A stretch of DNA of 64,000 nt from Pseudomonadota bacterium (GTDB taxonomy: Bacteria; Pseudomonadota; Gammaproteobacteria; Burkholderiales; Burkholderiaceae_C), in assembly GCA_963205115.1 (NCBI GenBank), contig CAUJHV010000061.1, positions 1 through 64,000 of the forward strand. The letters run 5' to 3'. Shown piece after piece: positions 14,410 to 22,912 of this stretch (the stretch's first letter is position 1; each line of letters starts with the position of its first letter). The notes beneath the pieces are model-generated. The model was not told the origin of the DNA and ran no database searches. It worked only from the letters and a program-made list of their open reading frames with translations. The position numbers and the translations under genes were made by a program.

Positions 14410-15372
14410 TCACTTGGCGCGCTGGCGCCGGCGCTGCCACTCGAGCAGTTCGCCGACAAATCCGCGGCGGAAGCCGATCACGCACACCACGAAGATGCAG
14501 CCGATGATGACCGTCACCCAGGCGCCCACGCGGTCGGCCAGGAAGTTCTGCAGGCCGATGATGGTGAAGGCGCCGATGACCGGGCCGGCAAAGGTGCCCA
14601 TGCCGCCCAGCAGCGTCATCAGCACCACCTCACCCGACAGCGACCAGTGCGCGTCCGACAAGGTGGCAAAACCCAGCACCATGGTCTTGAGCGAACCCGC
14701 CAGGCCCGCCAGCGTGGTCGACAGCACGAAGGCCAGCAGCTTGTACTTGTCGACGTCGTAGCCCAGGGAGACGGCACGCGGTTCGTTCTCGCGGATGGCC
14801 TTGAGCACCTGGCCGTAGGGCGAGTGCACGATGCGCACCACGCCGAGAAAGACGGCCACAAAAACCGCCAGCACCACGTAATACATCGCGATGTCGCTGG
14901 ACAGCGGAATCAGCCCGAACAGATTGCCGCGCGGCACGCCTTGCAGGCCGTCCTCGCCGCCGGTGAACGGTGCCTGCAGCCAGACGAAATAGATCATCTG
15001 CGCCATGGCCAGCGTGATCATCGCGAAGTAGATGCCCTGGCGGCGGATGGCGATGAGGCCGACGACCAGGCCGATCAGCCCGGCGCCCAGCGCGCCGGCC
15101 AGCACGCCCAGTTCGGGCGAGAGGCCGGCCGTCTTCACCAGCCAACCGGTGAAATAAGCCGCAGCGCCCAGGTAGGCGGCGTGGCCGAAGGACAGCAGCC
15201 CGGTGAAACCCAGCAGCAGGTTGAAGGCCACCGCGAAGATCGCGAAGCACAGGGCCTTCATCATGAAGATCGGGTACAGGCCGATGAAGGGCGCGGCCAC
15301 CAGCACCGCCAGGGCGGCCAGCCAGGCCCAGCGCGCGCGCTCGTAAATCGATTGTTCGACCGGGCCGCTCAT
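14410..15372 (-). CDS. livM: Branched-chain amino acid-type ABC transporter permease LivM
   Basis: 320 residues from ATG 15372, overlapping the livH stop (ATGA). Family LivM features are present: an early GLYPIFMMKALCFAIFAVAF membrane segment, LLGFTGLLSFGHAAYLGAAA, and the cytoplasmic EAA-like loop LKAIRENEPRAVSLGYDVDK that docks on the ATPases. About eight to nine transmembrane helices are visible. It forms the membrane channel with LivH. The substrate of the system cannot be read from the permease; amino acids, amides or aromatic acids are all possible. Confidence 0.92.
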   Translation of the reverse strand: MSGPVEQSIYERARWAWLAALAVLVAAPFIGLYPIFMMKALCFAIFAVAFNLLLGFTGLLSFGHAAYLGAAAYFTGWLVKTAGLSPELGVLAGALGAGLIGLVVGLIAIRRQGIYFAMITLAMAQMIYFVWLQAPFTGGEDGLQGVPRGNLFGLIPLSSDIAMYYVVLAVFVAVFLGVVRIVHSPYGQVLKAIRENEPRAVSLGYDVDKYKLLAFVLSTTLAGLAGSLKTMVLGFATLSDAHWSLSGEVVLMTLLGGMGTFAGPVIGAFTIIGLQNFLADRVGAWVTVIIGCIFVVCVIGFRRGFVGELLEWQRRRQRAK

Positions 15373-16256
15373 CACTTTTCCTTGCCGAACAGGCCGGCGG
15401 GTCGGAACATCAGCACGATGGCCATGATGACGAAGACAACGATGCTCGATGCCTCGGGGTAGAAGACCTTGGTCAGGCCTTCGATGAGGCCCAGCGCCAG
15501 GCCGGTGAGGATGGAGCCCAGGATCGAGCCCATGCCGCCGATCACCACCACCGCAAACACCACGATGATGAGGTTGCTGCCCATCAGCGGCGTGATCTGG
15601 ATGACCGGGGCGGCGAGCACACCCGCCATCGCGGCCAGCCCGGCGCCGGCGCCGTAGGTCAGCATCACCATGAGGGGCACGTTGACGCCGAAGGCCTGCA
15701 CGAGCTTGGGGTTCTCGGTGCCGGCGCGCAGGTACGAGCCCAGCCGCGTGCGTTCGATCAGCCACCAGGTGGCCAGGCACACCGCCAGCGACGCAAAGAC
15801 GACGAAGCCGCGGTAGTTGGGCAGGATCATGAAGCCCAGGTTGGTCGCGCCCTGAAGAGAATCGGGCACGGCGTATTGCTGGCCCGACACGCCGAACTGG
15901 TCGCGGAAGATGCCTTCGGCAATGAGCGAGAGGCCGAAGGTCAGCAGCAGGCCGTAGATCGGGTCGATGTTGTAGAGGTGCTTGAGCAGCGTGCGCTCGA
16001 TCACCACGCCCACCGCGCCGACGACCACCGGCGCCACCAGCAGCGCCCACCAGAAGCCCACGCCCAGGTGTTCGACCAGCAGATAGGCGACATAGGCGCC
16101 GATCATGTACAGCGCGCCATGGGCGAAATTGACGATCCCCAGCAGGCCGAAGATCACCGCCAGGCCCAGGCTGAGCATGGCGTAGAACGAGCCGTTGACC
16201 AGGCCCAGCAGCAGCTGGCCCAGGAAGGACTGCAGGGGAATGCCGAAGATCTCCAT
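15372..16256 (-). CDS. livH: Branched-chain amino acid-type ABC transporter permease LivH
   Basis: 294 residues with about eight membrane helices. The N-terminus LLGLVNGSFYAMLSLGLAVI followed by GIVNFAHGALYMIGAY is the LivH signature, and GSYLRAGTENPKLVQAFGVN is the ATPase-docking loop. It pairs with LivM as the second half of the inner-membrane channel. The ATG at 16256 is 116 bases downstream of the binding-protein gene, and that gap contains a REP-like palindromic block that may lower or tune expression of the permeases relative to the binding protein. Confidence 0.93.
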   Translation of the reverse strand: MEIFGIPLQSFLGQLLLGLVNGSFYAMLSLGLAVIFGLLGIVNFAHGALYMIGAYVAYLLVEHLGVGFWWALLVAPVVVGAVGVVIERTLLKHLYNIDPIYGLLLTFGLSLIAEGIFRDQFGVSGQQYAVPDSLQGATNLGFMILPNYRGFVVFASLAVCLATWWLIERTRLGSYLRAGTENPKLVQAFGVNVPLMVMLTYGAGAGLAAMAGVLAAPVIQITPLMGSNLIIVVFAVVVIGGMGSILGSILTGLALGLIEGLTKVFYPEASSIVVFVIMAIVLMFRPAGLFGKEK

Positions 16257-16321
16257 GGCGCTTCGCTGTTAGCGGGGGGACAGGGCGCGGGACGAGCCCG
16301 GCGCCGGGCCGCCCCAAGCCG

Positions 16322-16372
16322 GGCCAGACCCCCTCGGGGGGTCAGCCGCGGTACTCCGCGGATGGGGGGCAG
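16322..16372. repeat. REP-like GC-rich palindromic block inside the liv operon
   Basis: Between livK and livH lie two hairpins in a row: gaccccctcggggggtc (16327-16343) and ccgcggtactccgcgg (16346-16361), followed by a G-run. Similar GC-rich palindromic spacers recur between genes in Comamonadaceae-type genomes, from memory. Within an operon such elements can protect the upstream message from 3' decay and so allow more binding protein than permease. Confidence 0.55.
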
Positions 16373-17587
16373 TCACTTCCAGGCCGGGCACTTCGTCTCG
16401 GCCTTGGTGGTCCATGCGGCTTCGCCCTTCATGGTCTCGACCACGTTGTAGTAGTCCCAGGGCTCGGTGCTCTTGTCCGGCGACTTCACCTGCATCAGGT
16501 ACATGTCGTGGACCATGCGGCCGTCCGGGCGGATGAAGCCGCCCTTGGCGAAGACGTCGTTGATCGGCGTCTTCTTCAGGGCGGCCAGCACCTTGTCGGC
16601 GTCGTCGGTACCGGTGGCCTTCACGGCCTTGAGGTACTGGAAGGCGGCCGAGTAGTCACCCGCCTGCACCGACGAGGGCATGCGCTTGAACTTCTCGAAG
16701 AATCGGCGGGCCCAGGCACGCGTCTCGGCGTTCTGGTTCCAGTACCAGCTGTCCGTCAGGTACATGCCCTGCGTGGTCTTCAGGCCCAGCGAGTGGATGT
16801 CGTTGATGAAGACCAGCAGACCGGCCAGCTTCATCGTCTTGGTCACGCCGAATTCGTTGGCGGCCTTGATGGTGTTGACCGTGTCGCCGCCGGCATTGGC
16901 CATGCCCAGGATCTGCGCCTTGCTGCTTTGTGCCTGCAGCAGGAAGGACGAGAAGTCGCTGGCAGCCAGCGGGTGCTTGACCGTGCCCACGACCGTGCCG
17001 CCGGCGGCCTTCACGACGTTGGAGACGTCGGCTTGCAGCGCGGCGCCGAAGGCGTAGTCGGCCTGCAGGAAGAACCAGGACTTGCCGCCTTGCTTGACGA
17101 CCGCATTGCCCGTGCCCTTGGCCAGCGCCACGGTGTCGTAGGCCCAGTGCACCGTGTAGGGGTTGCACTGTTCGTTGGTCAGCGCCGAGGTGGCGGCGCC
17201 CACCACCAGGAAGGGCTTCTTCTTCTCGGCCGCGACCTTGGCCATGGCCAGCGCGGTGGCGGAATTGGTGCCGCCGATCAGCATGTCCAGGCCCTGGGTG
17301 TCGAACCATTCGCGGGCCTTGGCGGCAGCCAGGTCGGCCTTGTTCTGGTGCTCGGCGTAGAGCACCTCGACCTTCTTGCCGTTGATGGTGCCGCCCATGT
17401 CGGCCACGGCCATGCGCATGGCTTCGACACCGCCCATGCCGTCGATGTCGCCATAGACGCCGGCCATGTCGGTGATGATGCCGATCTTGATGACGTCGCC
17501 CGAGACCTGGGCTTGTGCGGGAACGGCCGTGCCCAGCAGCGCGGCGGTGGCCAGTGCGCAGGCGGCGGGGAGTGTCTTCAGCTTCAT
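16373..17587 (-). CDS. livK: Periplasmic substrate-binding protein of a Liv-type ABC transporter
   Basis: 404 residues. A Sec signal peptide (MKLKTLPAACALATAALLGT, cleavage near AQAQ at 25-28) leads into a two-lobed ANF/Leu-Ile-Val-binding fold: VIKIGIITDMAGVYGDIDG, the AEHQNKADLAAAKAREW helix, GGTNSATALAMAKVA, and PFLVVGAATSALTNEQCNPY. ATG 17587 has AAGGAG seven bases upstream. It delivers the ligand to LivH/LivM. The many aromatic residues (SWYWNQN) would suit an amide or aromatic ligand as well as an amino acid, so the symbol denotes family only. Confidence 0.88.
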   Translation of the reverse strand: MKLKTLPAACALATAALLGTAVPAQAQVSGDVIKIGIITDMAGVYGDIDGMGGVEAMRMAVADMGGTINGKKVEVLYAEHQNKADLAAAKAREWFDTQGLDMLIGGTNSATALAMAKVAAEKKKPFLVVGAATSALTNEQCNPYTVHWAYDTVALAKGTGNAVVKQGGKSWFFLQADYAFGAALQADVSNVVKAAGGTVVGTVKHPLAASDFSSFLLQAQSSKAQILGMANAGGDTVNTIKAANEFGVTKTMKLAGLLVFINDIHSLGLKTTQGMYLTDSWYWNQNAETRAWARRFFEKFKRMPSSVQAGDYSAAFQYLKAVKATGTDDADKVLAALKKTPINDVFAKGGFIRPDGRMVHDMYLMQVKSPDKSTEPWDYYNVVETMKGEAAWTTKAETKCPAWK

Positions 17588-17652
17588 CGAGGGTCTCCTT
17601 GAACGGGAACGGGAAATGCGGAAATGCGGGAAGGGGAGGGGAGGGGCGCGGA

Positions 17653-18363
17653 CTACACGCCCAGGTATTCGTGCAGGCTGGCCATGCGCGAGGGCAGTTC
17701 GGCCTGCGTGAAGGACTGGATGACCTGGCCGTGCTCCATCACCATGAAGCGGTCGGCCAGCGGCGCGGCAAAGCGGAAATTCTGTTCGACCATGACGATG
17801 GTGTAGCCCTTGGCGCGCAAGGTGCGCACCATGTCGGCCAGTTTCTGGACGATGACGGGTGCCAGACCTTCGGAGATCTCGTCCAGCAGCAGCAGCCGCG
17901 CGCCGGTGCGCAGGATGCGCGCCACCGCCAGCATCTGCTGCTCGCCACCCGACAGCCGCGTGCCCTGGCTGGACGCGCGCTCCTGCAGGTTGGGGAACAT
18001 CGCGTAGATCTGCTCGATGCTCATGCCGCCCTGCGCCAGCTCCGGCGGCAGCATCAGGTTCTCTTCGCAGGACAGGCTGGAGAAGATACCGCGCTCTTCG
18101 GGGCAGTAGCCCAGCCCCAGGCGCGCGATGCGGTGCGTGGCCATCGCGATGGTCTCGCTGCCGAGCACCTTGATCGATCCCTTGCGGCTGCCGATCAGGC
18201 CCATGATGGCGCGCAGCGTGCTGGTGCGGCCGGCGCCGTTGCGACCCAGCAGCGTCACGACTTCGCCTTCGTCGACGTGGAAGTTCACGCCGTGCAGCAC
18301 GTGCGATTCGCCGTACCAGCCGTGCAGGTCGGTGACCTCGAGGTAGCGCTTGGGGGTAGACAT
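17653..18363 (-). CDS. livF: ABC transporter ATPase LivF
   Basis: 236 residues from ATG 18363, sharing one base with the livG stop. The ABC signature LSGGEQQMLAVARI, Walker B RLLLLDEISEGLAP and the H-loop region are normal. The Walker A motif reads GRNGAGRTST, with arginine in place of the invariant lysine; I recall the same variant in other betaproteobacterial LivF proteins, so it is probably functional. It works as a heterodimer with LivG to drive the LivH/LivM channel. It is 65 bases upstream of livK. Confidence 0.92.
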   Translation of the reverse strand: MSTPKRYLEVTDLHGWYGESHVLHGVNFHVDEGEVVTLLGRNGAGRTSTLRAIMGLIGSRKGSIKVLGSETIAMATHRIARLGLGYCPEERGIFSSLSCEENLMLPPELAQGGMSIEQIYAMFPNLQERASSQGTRLSGGEQQMLAVARILRTGARLLLLDEISEGLAPVIVQKLADMVRTLRAKGYTIVMVEQNFRFAAPLADRFMVMEHGQVIQSFTQAELPSRMASLHEYLGV

Positions 18364-19136
18364 CAATGCGCACCTGCCAGTTCGGTCTGCGCGCTGCCCA
18401 TGTAGGCTTCGATCACGGCCGGGTTCTTCGAGACCTCTTCGTAGCTGCCTTCGGCCAGCGTGGCGCCGCGCTGCAGCACGGTGATGGTGTCGGCGATGCT
18501 GGCCACGACGCTCATGTTGTGCTCCACCATCAGCACGGTGCGCTGTGCCGCGACCTTCTTGATCAGTTGCCGGATGCGGTCGACGTCTTCCAGGCCCATG
18601 CCCTGCGTGGGCTCGTCCAGCAGCATCAGCGTGGGGTTCATCGCCAGCGTCGTGGCGATTTCCAGCGCGCGCTTGCGGCCGTAGCTCAGCTCCACGGCGG
18701 TCAGGGTGGCGTACTTTTCCAGGTCCACCTGGCGCAGCAGGTCGATCGCCTGGTCGTTCAGGCGGTCCAGCACCCGCTCGGTGCGCCAGAAATGGAAGGA
18801 GTTGTTGAGCTGCCGCTGCAGCGCCACGCGCACGTTCTCCAGCACGGTCAGGTGCGGGAACACCGACGAGATCTGGAACGAGCGGATGATGCCGCGGCGC
18901 GCGATGTGCGCCGACGTTTCGCCGGTGATGTCCTGGCCGTCGAAGAGGATCTGGCCGGAGGTGGGCGTGAGGAACTTGGTCAGCAGGTTGAAGCAGGTCG
19001 TCTTGCCTGCGCCGTTAGGCCCGATCAGCGCGTGGATGCTGCCGCGCCGAACCTTCAGATCGACCTTGCTCACCGCCACGAAGCCCTTGAACTCCTTGGT
19101 CAGTGCGCGCGTTTCGAGGATGGTGTCGGTGGACAT
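18363..19136 (-). CDS. livG: ABC transporter ATPase LivG
   Basis: 257 residues from ATG 19136; the longer upstream frame is GC-rich leader without similarity. Walker A GPNGAGKTTCFN (canonical lysine), signature ELSYGRKRALEIATTLA (the LSYG variant typical of LivG), Walker B LMLLDEPTQGMG and the switch histidine in MVEHNMSVV are all present. It is the first gene of the liv operon and forms the ATPase pair with LivF. A candidate promoter lies in 19137-19356 but cannot be pinned down by eye. Confidence 0.93.
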   Translation of the reverse strand: MSTDTILETRALTKEFKGFVAVSKVDLKVRRGSIHALIGPNGAGKTTCFNLLTKFLTPTSGQILFDGQDITGETSAHIARRGIIRSFQISSVFPHLTVLENVRVALQRQLNNSFHFWRTERVLDRLNDQAIDLLRQVDLEKYATLTAVELSYGRKRALEIATTLAMNPTLMLLDEPTQGMGLEDVDRIRQLIKKVAAQRTVLMVEHNMSVVASIADTITVLQRGATLAEGSYEEVSKNPAVIEAYMGSAQTELAGAH

Positions 19137-19272
19137 TCGGTGGCGGGATTTTCGGGGCGGCGGCGTTCGGTCGGCGGCCTGCGTCACGGCAATGGGCGGA
19201 CACTGGCTGACACTGCCATCCCCTCCATCGACACGTGGGCGCGCTCGGCCCCGTCCTTTCGCGGCAGTGTAG

Positions 19273-19287
19273 CCCCGGGTCCCGGGG
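19273..19287. repeat. Perfect GC palindrome upstream of the liv operon
   Basis: The 15 bases ccccgggtcccgggg are a seven-base inverted repeat around a single T, in the 220-base gap between livG and ppsR. It could be a compact hairpin of a transcript ending after ppsR (which runs into this gap) or a protein site. There is no T-run, so a rho-independent terminator is doubtful. Confidence 0.3.
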
Positions 19288-19356
19288 TACCCCATCGGGT
19301 TGATGCGTAGGTAAGTCCGCGAAGGCACCGGCGTGCCGCCGCGGCCGCTGGCGCAG

Positions 19357-20181
19357 TCAGTACACCAGGCGGTCGGGCCGGATGTCGCGCAGGATGGTGG
19401 TGGCGATTTCCTCGATCGACTTGTGCGTGGACGACAGCCAGCCGATGCCTTCGCGGCGCATCATGGCCTCGGCCGAGCCGACCTCGTGACGGCAGTTGGC
19501 CAGCGAGGCGTACTTGCTGTCCGGGCGGCGCTCGTGGCGGATCTGTGCCAGGCGTTCGGGGTCGATGGTCAGGCCGAAGCACTTGGCCTTGTAGGGGCGC
19601 AGCGGCGTGGGCAGGGTGCCGCGGTCGAAGTCTTCGGGGATGAGCGGGCAGTTGGCGGCCTTGATGCCGTGCTGCATGGCCAGGTACAGGCTGGTGGGCG
19701 TCTTGCCGCAGCGGCTCACGCCGATCAGGATGACGTCGGCCATCGCCAGGTTGCGCGAGGATTGCCCGTCGTCGTGCGCCAGCGAAAAGTTGATGGCCTC
19801 GATGCGGTCGTTGTATTCCTCGCTCTTGGCCGCGTCGGAAAAGCGGCCCACGCGGTGGTTCGACTTCATGCCGAACTCCACCTCCAGGGGCTCGACGAAG
19901 GTGCGGAACATGTCCAGCACCAGGGCCTTGCAGGCCGGGCCGGTGAGCACCTCGCGCACCGCGTCGTTCACCAGCGTGATGAAGACGATGGGCCGCACAC
20001 CCTCGATCTGGGTGGTTTGCTCGATCTCCTCGACCACCGCCCAGGCCTTCTCGACGGAGTCGATGAAGGGCCGACGCACGTGGCGCGGCTTGGTGGAAAA
20101 CTGCGCCAGGATGGAGTTGCCGAAGGTTTCGGCGGTGATGCCGGTGCCGTCGGAGACGAAGAACACGGTTCTGTGGGGCAT
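19357..20181 (-). CDS. ppsR: PEP synthase regulatory protein (bifunctional kinase/pyrophosphorylase)
   Basis: 274 residues from ATG 20181 (MPHRTVFFVSDGTGITAETF is the standard family start). The nucleotide-binding loop is GVSRCGKTPTSLYLA (154-168), and CPLIPEDFDRGTLP and the C-terminal RREGIGWLSSTHKSIEEIA are conserved blocks. The enzyme uses ADP to phosphorylate, and phosphate to dephosphorylate, a threonine next to the catalytic histidine of PpsA, switching PEP synthase off and on. It is transcribed divergently from ppsA across a 241-base gap, the typical arrangement. Confidence 0.95.
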   Translation of the reverse strand: MPHRTVFFVSDGTGITAETFGNSILAQFSTKPRHVRRPFIDSVEKAWAVVEEIEQTTQIEGVRPIVFITLVNDAVREVLTGPACKALVLDMFRTFVEPLEVEFGMKSNHRVGRFSDAAKSEEYNDRIEAINFSLAHDDGQSSRNLAMADVILIGVSRCGKTPTSLYLAMQHGIKAANCPLIPEDFDRGTLPTPLRPYKAKCFGLTIDPERLAQIRHERRPDSKYASLANCRHEVGSAEAMMRREGIGWLSSTHKSIEEIATTILRDIRPDRLVY

Positions 20182-20422
20182 GGCGCGTACCAAGGACAGG
20201 GGGATCGGTCAGGGGGCATCATAGGCAAGACTCCCTACAATCGCCCGAACGTCGTGCGGCCCGTCGCCGCCCGCCCCTATTGCCCACGCCACTCCCCATG
20301 CACGCCCCAGGCCCACAAGAACAGCCCGAAGCTGCCTGTCCGGCCGTGCCCGAGTTGCGCCTCCTTGTCACGCGCATGCTGCGTGTGAAGGCACCCGTTT
20401 CTTTTCATCTCGGAGCTTTCCC

Positions 20423-22822
20423 ATGTCTGCAGCCCCCCTGGCGACCGCCCTGGTCGTGCCGTTTGAACATCTGAGGATGACCGATGTCGAGGTCGTAGGC
20501 GGCAAGAACGCCTCCCTCGGCGAAATGATCAGCCAGCTGGCCGCTACCGGCGTGCGTGTGCCCGGTGGCTTTGCGACGACGGCGCATGCCTTCCGGCAGT
20601 TCCTGGCCCATGAGGGCCTGGCCACACGCATCGCGCAGCGCCTGTCCACGCTGGACACCGAGGACGTGCGCGCGCTGGCCGATGCCGGTGCGCAGATCCG
20701 CCAGTGGGTGATCGACACGCCGTTTCCGGCGGATCTCGAAGCCGCCATCCGCGCGGAATTCGTGCGCCTGACCGCCGACCACCCGGGCGCGTCGTTTGCG
20801 GTGCGCTCGTCGGCCACGGCCGAAGACCTGCCGGACGCGTCCTTTGCGGGCCAGCAGGAGACCTTCCTGAACGTGACCGGCATCGACGACGTCCTGCACC
20901 GCATGAAGGAGGTCTTCGCCACCCACTACAACGACCGGGCGAACAGCTACCGCGTGCACAAGGGCTTCGCACACAGCGACGTGGCCCTGTCGGCCGGCGT
21001 GCAGCGCATGGTGCGCTCGGACCTCGGCGCGGCCGGCGTGATGTTCACCATCGACACCGAGAGCGGCTTCTCCGACGTCGTCTTCATCACCTCCAGCTAC
21101 GGCCTGGGCGAAACGGTGGTGCAGGGCGCCGTGAACCCCGACGAGTTCTACGTGCACAAGCCGGCGCTGCGCAGCGGCAAGCAGGCCGTCATCCGCCGCA
21201 CGCTGGGCTCCAAGCTGATCCGCATGGAGTTCGCCACGCCCGAGGAAAAGGCCGCCAGCGGCAAGCTCGTGCGCACGGTGGATACCCCGCCCGAGCAGCG
21301 CAACCGCTACTCGCTGAACGACGCGGACGTGACCGAACTGGCCCGCTACGCGCTGATCATCGAGAAGCACTACGGCCGTGCGATGGACATCGAGTGGGGC
21401 AAGGACGGCAGCGACGGCAAGCTCTACATCCTGCAGGCGCGGCCGGAGACGGTGAAGAGCCAGGCGGCCGCGCAGGTCGAGCAGCGCTACAAGCTCAAGG
21501 GCACGGGCACGGTGCTGGCCGAGGGCCGCGCCATCGGCCAGAAGATCGGCACGGGCCCGGTGCGGCTGGTGCATTCGCTGTCCGAGATGGACAAGGTGCA
21601 GCCCGGCGACGTGCTGGTCACCGACATGACCGACCCGAACTGGGAGCCGGTGATGAAGCGCGCCAGCGCCATCGTCACCAACCGCGGCGGGCGTACCTGC
21701 CACGCGGCCATCATCGCGCGCGAGCTGGGCATCCCGGCGGTCGTGGGCTGCGGCGACGCCACCGAGAAGCTGCACGACGGCGCGCTGGTCACCGTGGCCT
21801 GCTCCGAAGGCGATACCGGCTACATCTTCGACGGCCTGCTCGAAACCGAAGTGCGCGAGATCAAGCGCGGCGAGATGCCCTACTGCCGCATCAAGATCAT
21901 GATGAACGTGGGCAACCCGCAGCTGGCCTTCGACTTTGCGCAGATGCCCAATTCCGGCGTGGGCCTGGCCCGGCTGGAATTCATCATCAACAACAACATC
22001 GGTGTGCATCCCAAGGCCATCCTCGACTATCCCAACGTGGATTCCGAGCTGAAGAAGGCCGTGGAATCAGTGGCGCGCGGCCACGCCTCGCCGCGGGCCT
22101 TCTATGTCGACAAGCTCACCGAAGGCGTGGCCACGATTGCCGCGGCCTTCTGGCCCAAGCCGGTCATCGTGCGGCTGTCGGACTTCAAGAGCAACGAGTA
22201 CCGCAAGCTCATCGGCGGCACGCGCTACGAGCCCGACGAAGAGAACCCGATGCTGGGCTTCCGCGGCGCCAGCCGCTACATCAGCGGCGAGTTCAGCGAC
22301 GCCTTCGGCATGGAGTGCGAGGCGCTCAAGCGCGTGCGCAACGAGATGGGCCTGACGAACGTCGAGATCATGGTGCCCTTCGTGCGCACCGTCAGCCAGG
22401 CCGAGCGCGTGGCACGCATGCTGGGCGATCGCGGCCTGCAGCGCGGCGAGAACGGGCTGAAGCTGATCATGATGTGCGAGGTGCCCAGCAACGCCATCCT
22501 GGCCGAGCAGTTCCTGCAGCACTTCGACGGCATGTCCATCGGTTCCAACGACCTGACGCAGCTCACGCTGGGCCTGGACCGCGATTCCGGCCTGGCGCAG
22601 CTGGCCAACGATTTCGACGAGCGCGACCCGGCCGTCAAGGCCTTGATCTCGCGCGCCATCGCGGCCTGCCGGGCGACGGGCAAGTACGTGGGCATCTGCG
22701 GGCAGGGCCCCAGCGACCACCCGGACTTCGCCGACTGGCTGGCGCGCGAAGGCATCGTGTCGATCTCGTTGAATCCCGACACGGTGGTCGAGACCTGGGA
22801 ACGCCTGGCGACGCTTCGCTGA
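20423..22822 (+). CDS. ppsA: Phosphoenolpyruvate synthase
   Basis: 799 residues, the usual length. The N-terminal ATP-binding domain (about 15-350) contains VGGKNASLGEMI and SFAVRSSATAEDLP. The swivelling phosphohistidine domain has GGRTCHAAI with H427, and the threonine before the cysteine (T425) is the residue regulated by PpsR. The C-terminal barrel (about 490-799) ends in GICGQGPSDHP with the catalytic cysteine. It converts pyruvate, ATP and water to PEP, AMP and phosphate for gluconeogenesis. The start is ATG 20423; the upstream run tcatctcggagc supplies a GGAG ribosome site. Confidence 0.96.
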   Translation: MSAAPLATALVVPFEHLRMTDVEVVGGKNASLGEMISQLAATGVRVPGGFATTAHAFRQFLAHEGLATRIAQRLSTLDTEDVRALADAGAQIRQWVIDTPFPADLEAAIRAEFVRLTADHPGASFAVRSSATAEDLPDASFAGQQETFLNVTGIDDVLHRMKEVFATHYNDRANSYRVHKGFAHSDVALSAGVQRMVRSDLGAAGVMFTIDTESGFSDVVFITSSYGLGETVVQGAVNPDEFYVHKPALRSGKQAVIRRTLGSKLIRMEFATPEEKAASGKLVRTVDTPPEQRNRYSLNDADVTELARYALIIEKHYGRAMDIEWGKDGSDGKLYILQARPETVKSQAAAQVEQRYKLKGTGTVLAEGRAIGQKIGTGPVRLVHSLSEMDKVQPGDVLVTDMTDPNWEPVMKRASAIVTNRGGRTCHAAIIARELGIPAVVGCGDATEKLHDGALVTVACSEGDTGYIFDGLLETEVREIKRGEMPYCRIKIMMNVGNPQLAFDFAQMPNSGVGLARLEFIINNNIGVHPKAILDYPNVDSELKKAVESVARGHASPRAFYVDKLTEGVATIAAAFWPKPVIVRLSDFKSNEYRKLIGGTRYEPDEENPMLGFRGASRYISGEFSDAFGMECEALKRVRNEMGLTNVEIMVPFVRTVSQAERVARMLGDRGLQRGENGLKLIMMCEVPSNAILAEQFLQHFDGMSIGSNDLTQLTLGLDRDSGLAQLANDFDERDPAVKALISRAIAACRATGKYVGICGQGPSDHPDFADWLAREGIVSISLNPDTVVETWERLATLR

Positions 22823-22912
22823 GCTGGGCAAGTGCGGCCGTGCCCGGTGTGGCGCGGCCCATGTGTGGTCGCGGGCAGGGCAGCCGCCTGGGAAGGCGAC
22901 GCCCTGTGCCGA

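Noticed and set aside
14410..16317. One 635-residue open frame spanning livM and the region of livH
   Set aside because: Its first 320 residues are an out-of-frame reading of livH; the true livM starts at ATG 15372 where the livH stop overlaps.
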